A stretch of DNA of 44,131 nucleotides from Candidatus Peregrinibacteria bacterium CG_4_9_14_0_2_um_filter_41_14. Its GTDB lineage: Bacteria; Patescibacteriota; Gracilibacteria; UBA1369; UM-FILTER-41-14. A model generated the notes under the pieces. The model was not told the origin of the DNA. It searched no databases and saw nothing but the letters and a program-made list of their open reading frames with translations. The position numbers and the translations under genes were made by a program. Shown in pieces: positions 1 through 8,500 of the stretch. Position 1 is the stretch's first letter, and each line of letters begins with the position of its first letter. The stretch spans positions 1 to 44,131 of the forward strand of contig PFRW01000051.1 of assembly GCA_002788755.1 (NCBI GenBank), given 5' to 3'.

Positions 1-572
1 TGGCCAGTGGTATCAGAGCTCCCAATTAATCCGGAAGTAATAAAAGCTTCTTGTGAAAAATTAGCCTTAACCGCCTCATTAACCAAAGCAACACGCCCAT
101 CGGGCGCATATCCCAATTTAAAACTCTTAATCAAATCCATCCCAACCCCCCTATTCTCCAAATACCCAACAACTTTTTGACCGGCATCCGTCTCCAATAA
201 TTGCGCATGATAAAAATTAGCGGCAATATCATGCAACTCTTTAATATCTTGCTTCTGACTTTTTTGATGTTTGAGCTCTGCACTACTAACTTTAGCCTCA
301 ATTTTAACGCCAACCTTATCGGCCAAATTACTTAAGGCCTCAACAAAATCAACTCCTTCGATTAACTGATAAAACGCAAAAATATCCCCTCCCTGATTAC
401 AACCAAAACAATAGGCCAACCCTTTTTCGGGACTGACTACAAAACTAGGTGTCTTCTCACTATGAAAAGGACAAGCACCTTTAAAATTACGACCAGCCTT
501 CTTTAATTCAACATACTCCGAAACAAGGTCATATATCGATAATCGCTCCTTAATCTCCTCAACTTGATCCAT
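1..572 (-). CDS. dnaG: DNA primase DnaG, N-terminal part (cut by window edge)
   Basis: The reading frame opens at 572 and stays open for 190 codons to the left edge, so the C-terminus is missing. DnaG makes RNA primers at the replication fork. The N-terminus (MDQVEEIKERLSIYDLVSEY) is typical, followed by a CHC2 zinc-binding domain at about residues 34-65 with CPFHSEKTPSF and CFGCNQGGD, giving the Cys-x2-His and Cys-x2-Cys ligands. The later residues visible here match the linker and start of the catalytic core; the Toprim motifs lie outside the window. The start overlaps the end of the upstream wecA-like gene by 14 bases in another frame, so the two are probably translationally coupled as the last genes of the minus-strand operon that begins at tpiA. 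Confidence 0.95.
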   Translation of the reverse strand, partial: MDQVEEIKERLSIYDLVSEYVELKKAGRNFKGACPFHSEKTPSFVVSPEKGLAYCFGCNQGGDIFAFYQLIEGVDFVEALSNLADKVGVKIEAKVSSAELKHQKSQKQDIKELHDIAANFYHAQLLETDAGQKVVGYLENRGVGMDLIKSFKLGYAPDGRVALVNEAVKANFSQEAFITSGLIGSSDTTG

Positions 573-1575
573 ATTTTTCTTCTAAATAAACAAGAATAAT
601 CGCTACAAACAACAAAATAGCAAATAAAATCATTGCCATAAAGCCCTTTAATTGCGTTGATAAAATCAACAAAGACACAACCGCAATCAAACTCATAAAC
701 AACAAATAAAAGAACACCAACTTTTGTGATGAAATGCCCACTCGCTGCAATCGATGATGCAAATGCGCCAAATCTCCCTTAAATGGCGACTTACCTTTTA
801 AAACTCTCCTAAACACAATCCAAAAAGCATCAAAAATCGGCACAAATAAAACCAAAGCAGCCGTAGCTACCTTGCCACCACCATAAACAGCCACAACACC
901 CAACATAAAGCCTAAAAACATACTTCCCGTATCTCCAATCAAATATCGCAATTTAGGCCAACAAAAGCCGGTAACCACCAACGAGGCCACTCCAAGCAAC
1001 AAAGTTAAAACTGTTACCCCCTGTTGCGGCAATGTATGAATTTGCGGTAATACACTTAAAGCAAAAATCGTAAAAAACCCAATCGTACTGGACCCAGATG
1101 CCAAACCAGGTGCACCGTCCAGCCAGTTCATCACATTTATTACCAACATAAGCCAAAGCGCCGTAATCATTTGTCCCCCAAATTGCCCAAATTCTAACCA
1201 GCCATAAAACGGAATATTAAACCCATAAATAAAGGTTCCCGTTGCCACCACCACCACGGCCGCCACCGCCTGTATCCACAACCGCAAATACGGCGACAAA
1301 TCATAACGATCATCAATAAAACTCGTTACAACCAGCAATGTGGCCCCAATAATCACCCCAACCAACTTCATATTAATATCCAAAAACACCAATGCACCCA
1401 ACAAAAAAATAATATATAAAACTATCCCAGCACTATAAGGCACCGGCTTACGCTTAAACCCATATTTTTCCGGATTATCCATTAAACCCAACCGCGGAAA
1501 ATACTTCAAAACCAACCTACTCAACAGCAACGACCCCACCAAAGCAAAAGCAATAACTGCTAAATAAAGCATCAA
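559..1575 (-). CDS. WecA/TagO-like polyprenyl-phosphate sugar-1-phosphate transferase
   Basis: A 338-residue polytopic membrane protein of the MraY/WecA family, which transfers a sugar-1-phosphate (often GlcNAc-1-P) from a UDP-sugar to undecaprenyl phosphate, starting cell-surface glycan synthesis. Visible motifs are FIDDRYDLSP (about residue 86), NVMNWLDGAPGLASG (about 147), GDTGSMFLG (about 215), and the HLHHRL loop near 272 that is characteristic of WecA-type rather than MraY-type enzymes. About ten hydrophobic segments fit the family. The usual DGxDGL is DGAPGL here, so the second aspartate is a proline. It lies between truB and dnaG in the minus-strand operon. The exact sugar substrate cannot be read from sequence. 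Confidence 0.88.
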   Translation of the reverse strand: MMLYLAVIAFALVGSLLLSRLVLKYFPRLGLMDNPEKYGFKRKPVPYSAGIVLYIIFLLGALVFLDINMKLVGVIIGATLLVVTSFIDDRYDLSPYLRLWIQAVAAVVVVATGTFIYGFNIPFYGWLEFGQFGGQMITALWLMLVINVMNWLDGAPGLASGSSTIGFFTIFALSVLPQIHTLPQQGVTVLTLLLGVASLVVTGFCWPKLRYLIGDTGSMFLGFMLGVVAVYGGGKVATAALVLFVPIFDAFWIVFRRVLKGKSPFKGDLAHLHHRLQRVGISSQKLVFFYLLFMSLIAVVSLLILSTQLKGFMAMILFAILLFVAIILVYLEEKYGSS

Positions 1576-1635
1576 CTATTATTAGTAAAACACAAGTAGA
1601 TTAGTGCCACAGCCACATTACTGCAACAAGAAAAA

Positions 1636-2499
1636 CTACATAATCACCGCCATCTTCATCTTACCAGGCAGCCTTAACACCGGCTCAAGCAAACAAACCA
1701 TTTCATCATTTAACACACCGGCCGTAACCCCATCAACCGCAATTAACGGGCTGATAAATTGCCCCAACTTTAACTGCTCCCACTCACCGGTTTCCAAATA
1801 ATATTTTGGCCGCACCCCCCAAGCCTCCAACAAACCAATTTTACCAACTGCCCAACTCCCCTTCTCTATCGCTTCCATCTGAACCCAATTGTCCATATTA
1901 AAACAGCCAACGCGCGTACGCTCCAAAGCCGTTAAATAGCCACCAACCTCTAAAGCCTCTCCCAAATCCGATGCCAAACTTCTCACATAAAAACCTTTAC
2001 CACAAACAACCCGCAACTTTAATATTGGCCAATCGTAAGTAATGATATCAATACTTTTCACAAAAACCGGACGCGCCTTTAGTTCAAACTCCTTACCCGC
2101 ACGGATCAAATCATAAGCCCGCTTGCCCTCAACCTTAATTGCCGAATACTTAGGCGGAATCTGCATAATCTCACCAATAAAAGCCCTCAAGGCCACTTCA
2201 ACAGCAGACAGGGCCAGCTTGGCAGCTGGCTTTACATCAGCAATCTCCCCTTCTGTATCACCGGTTGTCGAAACTTTGCCCAATTCCACGGTAGCAATAT
2301 ATTCTTTTTCATCTTCTTGTAGATACTGAATCAATCTTGTTGCCTTATTAAAGGCTAAAGGCAAAACCCCGGTGGCAAAAGGGTCTAATGTCCCCAAATG
2401 ACCAACCTTTTTAATACCAACCGCTCCCCTCACCTTTTTAACAACATCAAACGAAGTCCAATCACTCGGTTTATTTATATTCAAAAAAAAATTCTCCAT
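1636..2499 (-). CDS. truB: tRNA pseudouridine(55) synthase TruB
   Basis: TruB converts U55 of the tRNA T-loop to pseudouridine. I chose the ATG at 2499, giving 287 residues, because it sits one base after the murE stop (TAATATG), while a longer in-frame start at 2556 would overlap murE and adds residues unlike the family. The N-terminus carries the family motif NINKPSDWTSFDVV and then GHLGTLDPFATGVLPL with the catalytic aspartate at residue 39. A short C-terminal region from about residue 225 resembles the PUA-type RNA-binding tail. It is fourth-last in a tight minus-strand operon (murE upstream, wecA-like and dnaG downstream). Confidence 0.95.
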   Translation of the reverse strand: MENFFLNINKPSDWTSFDVVKKVRGAVGIKKVGHLGTLDPFATGVLPLAFNKATRLIQYLQEDEKEYIATVELGKVSTTGDTEGEIADVKPAAKLALSAVEVALRAFIGEIMQIPPKYSAIKVEGKRAYDLIRAGKEFELKARPVFVKSIDIITYDWPILKLRVVCGKGFYVRSLASDLGEALEVGGYLTALERTRVGCFNMDNWVQMEAIEKGSWAVGKIGLLEAWGVRPKYYLETGEWEQLKLGQFISPLIAVDGVTAGVLNDEMVCLLEPVLRLPGKMKMAVIM

Positions 2500-2500
2500 A

Positions 2501-3814
2501 TTATAAGTTAACGACATGTTCACGCTCCAAAATTTCACGCACCACCTTGCGGTCATCCCATGGCACTAATTTATCACCAATAGCAATCACCTGTTCACAC
2601 CCTTTACCGGCAATTAACACTGTATCCTCCGGTTGCGCTATTTCTAAAGCATATTCAATAGCTGTCCGCCGATCAACAATTTTTGCCAATCGCTCCCCTT
2701 CTTTACGATTAATTCCAACCGCAATGTCTTCAATAATTTGTAACTGATTTTCGTTATATGGATCATCATTAGTTAAAACAATTTCATCTGCCAACTTATC
2801 GGCAATTGCTCCCATTTTAGGCCGTTTGGCTTTATCTCGACCGCCACCGGTACAACCAAAAACGAGGATGGTCTTCCCTTTGGTCACACTGTTAAAAATA
2901 CTACACAGTTTTGCCAACGCATCTTCCGTATGTGCATAATCAACAATCACAGCATACGGCTGCCCGAATTGTAATGGCTCATACCGCCCCGCAATTGGTC
3001 GCATACTATCAAACCCCTTCTTAATTTGTTCAGGCGTTAAACCTTGCGACAGCACAATTGCCGTAGCAGTCAGCGCATTATAAATATTAAAATCACCAAT
3101 CAAAAGCAACTCAACCTCAAAACTAGCATTTGGTGCCTCAATCGTAAACTTACTACGATCCGGGTACAACTCAAAACCATTGACCTTAATCGACCCATTT
3201 CTAAAACCAAACGTATACTTACGATTAGCCTGAAACTGATTCATATACTCAAATTGATCATCATCAGCATTTAAAACCAACACTTTGTCCACCCCAACTT
3301 TGCGACGCATCCCCTGTACACTAGACAAAAAACTCGCCTTTGTGCGCAAATATTTTTCAAAACTACCATGATACTCCAAATGATCATTACTAATATTTGT
3401 ATACGCCGCCACATCAAAATTAATCCCATAAATACGCGACTGCGTAATTGCGTGCGACGTTACCTCCAAAACCGCATAATCACACTTGGCTTTAACCATC
3501 GCTCTTAACATTTTTTGTGTAAAAAAAGCCGATTGCGATGACATTTTCGTCTTATTGTCCCACCGCTTATCAGCAATTTGAAAATTAATCGAAGTCATCA
3601 TGCCCACCTTATAATCAGCATCCATCAATAAATGTGCCACCATATTGCAAGTAGTGGTTTTGCCATTAGTACCCGTTATACCAATTACTTTAAGTTTACG
3701 CGCCGGATACCCATAAACCACCGCCGCCACAAATGCTTTAATCTTATGATAAAACAACAAAAAAGCATTTTGATCATTAATATACTTACGTAGCAATTTT
3801 TTTAATAAATTCAT
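2501..3814 (-). CDS. murE: MurE-like UDP-N-acetylmuramyl-tripeptide synthetase, short form
   Basis: Mur ligase that adds the third residue to the peptidoglycan stem peptide using ATP. The P-loop GITGTNGKTTT is at residues 45-55, the SHAITQSRIYGINFD and TNISNDHLEYHG motifs follow, and Lys159 in YLRTKASF is the probable carbamylated lysine. A domain with VDYAHTEDAL and FGCTGGGRDKAKRP matches the MurE C-terminal half. At 437 residues it lacks most of the usual N-terminal UDP-binding domain; only about 40 residues precede the ATPase domain. The specificity motif, DNPR in diaminopimelate-adding enzymes, reads DDPY at about residues 349-352, so the amino acid added is uncertain. It overlaps the riboflavin kinase stop by four bases (ATGA). 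Confidence 0.9.
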   Translation of the reverse strand: MNLLKKLLRKYINDQNAFLLFYHKIKAFVAAVVYGYPARKLKVIGITGTNGKTTTCNMVAHLLMDADYKVGMMTSINFQIADKRWDNKTKMSSQSAFFTQKMLRAMVKAKCDYAVLEVTSHAITQSRIYGINFDVAAYTNISNDHLEYHGSFEKYLRTKASFLSSVQGMRRKVGVDKVLVLNADDDQFEYMNQFQANRKYTFGFRNGSIKVNGFELYPDRSKFTIEAPNASFEVELLLIGDFNIYNALTATAIVLSQGLTPEQIKKGFDSMRPIAGRYEPLQFGQPYAVIVDYAHTEDALAKLCSIFNSVTKGKTILVFGCTGGGRDKAKRPKMGAIADKLADEIVLTNDDPYNENQLQIIEDIAVGINRKEGERLAKIVDRRTAIEYALEIAQPEDTVLIAGKGCEQVIAIGDKLVPWDDRKVVREILEREHVVNL

Positions 3815-4173
3815 AAAAGTTGATTAGCAGCAGCAATATCCTGCTGTATTTGCGCCTTCAAGTCGAGTAAATTTTCAAACTTACGCACTTCTCTAATAAA
3901 TCCTCTAAATTCTAACTTTACCTCCATGCCATAAACATCTTGCGCAAAGTCAAAAACATTTACCTCTAAATAATTTCGCCCCGGCTCACCGTTTCCTTTA
4001 GGACCCCAGTGCAACACACCATTATACCAATTATCGGCAATCTCAACTCGACACGCATAAACACCGTGCGGCCAACAAACCTCTTTTAAAGGCGACAAAT
4101 TTAGGGTGGGCACCAATTCCTTGGCACCCACACCTAAACCTTTTTCAACTATCGCTTTAATCATTGCTACCAA
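3811..4173 (-). CDS. Standalone riboflavin kinase (flavokinase) domain
   Basis: A 120-residue protein matching only the C-terminal flavokinase half of bacterial RibF; it should phosphorylate riboflavin to FMN. The N-terminal region has the nucleotide/Mg-binding PTLNL (Thr23, Asn25), equivalent to the family's PTANL, then PHGVYACRV, the acidic YLEVNVFDF, and a C-terminal helix FENLLDLKAQIQQDI like the family's conserved tail. There is no FAD synthetase domain attached; a separate RibL-like gene lies at 28505-28921. An in-frame start at 4164 (Met4) is an alternative. It overlaps the hpf stop and is coupled to murE, placing it within the housekeeping operon. Confidence 0.82.
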   Translation of the reverse strand: MVAMIKAIVEKGLGVGAKELVPTLNLSPLKEVCWPHGVYACRVEIADNWYNGVLHWGPKGNGEPGRNYLEVNVFDFAQDVYGMEVKLEFRGFIREVRKFENLLDLKAQIQQDIAAANQLL

Positions 4174-4759
4174 TTACACCTTCACGCTGTTCCAACTCCA
4201 CCAAACCATAACCTTGGCCGTCACTACGCTTATAAACTAAATTGTATCGGTCAGTTCGCTCATTTACAAAAATAAAGAACGTATGCCCCAACGTTTCCAT
4301 TGTGTCAACAGCCTCCATTTCGGACATTGGGTACAAATCGGTAAACAACTTACGTCGCGTAATTTTATACATCGGCTCGTTAACAACCGCTTCCGGCGTA
4401 GTTTCCTGCATCGATGGCATGGCCTGCATAGGATTATGCATATTATGCATATGCTTTTCCTTATAACGATCAATTTGACGCTTCAACTTTTCAACCACCA
4501 AATCAACAACTTCTTCAATAACCTGACCAGAAGCCTCACCTCTAATTAAAGCATGTGGCACCGACATGTTCACCTTAATAATAATATGCTGTGTACTATC
4601 TTTAATACTGCGACTTTCCACCATTACCTTAATATTAATCGCCTCTTCCTTCATCTTCAAAATTTCCGAATACTTACTTAATACATCCAATTTATTCAAA
4701 ATATAATCCTTATGATGATCCAATAATTCGATATGTTCTGACGAAATCTGAATATTCAT
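4157..4759 (-). CDS. hpf: Ribosome hibernation promoting factor, long form
   Basis: Long HPF (200 residues) binds the 30S decoding region in slow growth and promotes 100S ribosome dimers. Residues 1-105 match the S30AE fold, beginning MNIQISSEHIELLDHHKDYI, with the family's KVNMSVPHALIRGEASG stretch. A Met- and His-rich linker (MHNMHNPMQAMPSMQ) follows, then the C-terminal dimerisation domain from about residue 128 (EPMYKITRRKLFTDLYPMS, ending YKRSDGQGYGLVE). Two-domain architecture identifies it as the long form rather than the short HPF/YfiA type. It lies between tpiA, 28 bases upstream, and riboflavin kinase. Confidence 0.93.
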   Translation of the reverse strand: MNIQISSEHIELLDHHKDYILNKLDVLSKYSEILKMKEEAINIKVMVESRSIKDSTQHIIIKVNMSVPHALIRGEASGQVIEEVVDLVVEKLKRQIDRYKEKHMHNMHNPMQAMPSMQETTPEAVVNEPMYKITRRKLFTDLYPMSEMEAVDTMETLGHTFFIFVNERTDRYNLVYKRSDGQGYGLVELEQREGVIGSND

Positions 4760-4787
4760 ATGTATGTGGTTAATTATTTACACAATA

Positions 4788-5462
4788 TCACACTACCGGG
4801 TACCCCGACAACAAATCTCGCAAAGCCGCAGCAGGATCAGCCGCCTTACAAACTCCCGAAGCAACCAACACCCCTCTAGCCCCATACTCTACGGCAATTC
4901 GCACATCGTCGAAATCACGTACGCCGGCACCAACTAACAATTTGTCACCCCCAATTAGCTTTAACGCCTTCTTTATCACATCAGCTTGCGATTTTGAAAT
5001 CGAAATATCTCCACCAATCAGTTCCGGTGGCTCTACAGCCAAATAATCCGGCTCAAACTCTAAAAACGACCATCCTTCCTCCGCCGTCTCACAACAAACA
5101 ATTGTCACCAACCCAGACCGTTTTGCCGAAGTAATCGATTCTTTTAACACTTCTCGCTCCAATCTATTTTCTGAATGATTCAAAATCGTCCCCCACCCCC
5201 CCATATTTTTAACCCGCTCCGGCACAATTTTCCCTGTATAAGACCCCGCACAAGCCGGATCCACATGTTGCGCCAACTTTTTTACATTTGGAAAATCCGA
5301 AACCGCCCCAAAATCCAACGCCTGCACCGCACACGTCACATTTACATGCGGAAATTCCCCTGCCACTTCGTCATGAATTTTTAAAAGCGCCTCCGCATTA
5401 ACTCCAGAAGCCTCTGTATAAGTCTTAAAATTAGTGATGAATAGAAAATTGTTGGTAGCCAT
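4788..5462 (-). CDS. tpiA: Triosephosphate isomerase, archaeal type
   Basis: Interconverts dihydroxyacetone phosphate and glyceraldehyde-3-phosphate in glycolysis. At 224 residues it is short, like archaeal enzymes, rather than the roughly 250 of bacterial TpiA. Catalytic Lys13 is in NFKTY, His96 in LNHSE and Glu144 in AVEPPELIGG. The motifs HVDPACAGSYTGKIVPE, VEPPELIGG, VGAGVRDFDDV and GVLVASGVCKAADP follow the archaeal pattern closely rather than the bacterial YEPVWAIGTG pattern. It is the first gene of the minus-strand operon and is divergent from the giant protein gene at 5528. Confidence 0.92.
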   Translation of the reverse strand: MATNNFLFITNFKTYTEASGVNAEALLKIHDEVAGEFPHVNVTCAVQALDFGAVSDFPNVKKLAQHVDPACAGSYTGKIVPERVKNMGGWGTILNHSENRLEREVLKESITSAKRSGLVTIVCCETAEEGWSFLEFEPDYLAVEPPELIGGDISISKSQADVIKKALKLIGGDKLLVGAGVRDFDDVRIAVEYGARGVLVASGVCKAADPAAALRDLLSGYPVV

Positions 5463-5464
5463 AG

Positions 5465-5493
5465 TTGAATTATTAGTAATAGTGTGCTATTAT
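5465..5493 (+). promoter_or_regulatory. Sigma70-like promoter for the surface-protein operon
   Basis: TTGAAT at 5465-5470 and TATTAT at 5488-5493 are separated by 17 bases. The predicted transcript begins near 5500, about 28 bases before the ATG at 5528. No Shine-Dalgarno sequence is visible before that ATG. Confidence 0.45.
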
Positions 5494-5527
5494 TTAAAGA
5501 TTTTGAAATATATAACGTACTTGTCTC

Positions 5528-8500
5528 ATGTTACAAAACCAATTTGGAAGCCACAAGACGAATAACCAAAATAGTTTCACCTTTAAGGAAAAACACCTAA
5601 TCGGATTCGAACTGTTTGGCGATCTTGAAAATGAAAGTACCAACGACCCAAAAATTGAAACAGTGCAAAACCTCCAAAAAAGTCTCAATACAATCAAAAA
5701 AAATGACGAAGACACAACCGAACATAACACAAGCATTGAAAAATCAATTTATGAATTACTAAACGACGAACACGACCTAGACACAACAACGGCAAGCATG
5801 ATTGCTAAACATTTAAGCAATAAACTTAAAGAAAAAAACGGCGCCTATCCGGACGGAAACCTCCAAAACCGCGATATCGTTGTCAAAAACAAAGGTAACA
5901 AAATTACCGTCTCAACCCACGAAGAAACAAGCTGGTACGACCTCGAGAATTACGAAAACACCTATTTTACAGACACAGTGGATTTAACAGATGAAGATAT
6001 TCAAGAAATCATTAACGAAAACATTGCAAACAAAGCCGTAGCAACCAGTAGCCTTTCCAGTTACATAGATCGATCCAAAGTAGTTCCCGAAGATGATCGC
6101 TGGAGAAGCAGATATCTACTATTTCAAACCGAACAATCGTTACAACAGATCAACAAAGAACCCCTGGAATCAGATGAATATTACGGTGTACCTAAAAACT
6201 TTACCGATCGTTTTAATGACGCAACAGGTATGAGAGAAGCAATTTTAACCGAACAAATTAGTGATAGTCAAAATCTCGTTAAACTATTTGCCAGGCTTGG
6301 CATCAACCAACGTCAATTTTTAGAAGAATCATTTGGCTCAAGTTTTTTTGGCAATCTAGAACCTGGTGTTTCCGCACAACAAATTTTTGAATTCAGCAAT
6401 TTAAGCAAAAAATACGACACAATTGAAGATGCCCAAAATCGTCTTCAAATTTTAGCCAAAGATCCCGACACAAATCGCAAAGAAATAAGCGAAATCACCA
6501 GAAACATCCGTGATATCCGCGCCCTTGGCGAAATGTTAAGAGACTTGGAATACCACGCGCCTGACAAAAAAAATCCTGACTACATTAGTAAAATTAATTT
6601 TAGCAATGCCCTAGATGCCAAAAGTAAAGAAGCCTTTAAAGATAACCCAGCAATTATAATGGCACTTATGGGCTATCTATATGGCTTAAAAAATCTACAA
6701 AAAGAACAATACGTCAGCTACAGTCTAAACTCCGATCAACGGTTCGAAGCCTTTATCGAAGAAGTACCGGCAAGAGACTACGACAAATTACTAAAAGCAT
6801 ATCAAAAAATTGATATCACATGGGCACTTGGAAGCCAAACTCTAACGGAAGGTATTCAAGAATTATCAAAACCGGAATATGCGGACGTAAGAAGCATCCT
6901 CGATGCTGCAAAACTAGATTACATTGGACAAGGTGACAGCCCCATTGCAAGTGACATCGCAAGCCTTATCGCCAATCCTCTGAATACAGGTCCCATTAAC
7001 GAAGACTATGAAACATTAACTCAAGAAGAAATGACCGGTCCCGGCGCTACCGCCGAGTCTGCAAACTTTGTTAATCGTCAATACTCACAAAAAGCGATCT
7101 ACGAAAGTATTCTCCGTGACTGCCGTGACTTTAAAACAAACCAATACGATCTAACAAAATTAGAAACAAATCTAAAACGCTACGCCGAATATGGACGTTT
7201 ATACATCGCCCAAAACCCGGAAGCGCTTAAAGAAAACAATACATCACTTCTAAATACTCAGTGGCCGGAGAACACACCGCTACTCAACGCTCTAGCCGAT
7301 AAAAACTTAATTCAACTGATTCGACATGGCTTTTTACTAGAACAAAAAGTAAAAAATTCAACAAAAAAACAAGTAAAGGGATTAGACCAAGACTTACAAC
7401 AAAACAAAATTAATCCTCAAGAATTAGCACACTTCCTCACCGGCCTACACCTTGATAAAGACGGACTAGAAAAATTAGGTCTTGGCGCCGCACTAGTGAT
7501 CAATTTAGACGATGCAGGTAATCCAAACCAAAACAGTATTCATGTTGGCGGTGCAGCCAATGTCCTTGATCCAAAAGAAAGCGGCATTATTATCACATTT
7601 AGCCGTAACAATACGGAAACCGGAACCGAAGCCAGTGCTGGCACAGTGCTCAACCCTTACACAGCCAATATCGGTTTCAGTATTAAAGGTGAAATTTCTA
7701 AAAATTACCACATACGTCTTAACGGTGGCATTGGCACATTTGGACCAGTCCTTGCCGCCAGTATAGGCGCCGGCTTTGGTCGCGACTTAAAGACTTACAC
7801 AACCGAACACGAAGAAGAAACAATCAAAGAATTCTACGACACAAAAGGCACTGTTTTTGAAGAACTCAATGCGGCTCAAAAAGCCAAAAAATCCGAAACA
7901 GAGCAAATGGCGATTGTTAATAAAATCCCCCACCTTAAAGAACTACACGAATATTTCACAAAGCAAACCCCGCCTTTACCAGAAAAACAAATTAATGAAA
8001 TTTTCATCGGTGAAAACGGACTAGCTAATGAACTACAAAACAACATAAAAAATTATGCCGTTGAAAACACAAGCGAAGTAGGTTGGGAAGTTGGCGGTGG
8101 ACTTGCGTTCGTCGATATTTTTGGCGTAACAGTTCCTATCCCCTATGCCTACATTAGTCTGGAACTTCCAACCGGCAAAACCATTATGCGTTACAGCATG
8201 CCATCAGACGTTGAAGCCAACACACAAATTCAAATGGAAGATGCCATTCAAGCACAATTACTTGAACAAGCGGGCACAAGCCAAAATCTAATAGTTACAT
8301 CAACAAAAAGCGGCGAAGTTTATTTCGATAAAGAAACCGGCCAATGGCGTATAAACCAAACGCGTGGGATTCCAGAACTTGGCACTTTAAATGCAGACCA
8401 AAAAGCCAAAGCCAAAAAACTCACAGAAGCATACAAAGCTTATGGCATCACCTTTAGTGAGATTACAGATCCAGCCTATACCACAAAAGATGGACTCAAA

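Noticed and set aside
2500..2556. Upstream start of truB
   Set aside because: It overlaps murE, and the ATG one base after the murE stop fits the family.
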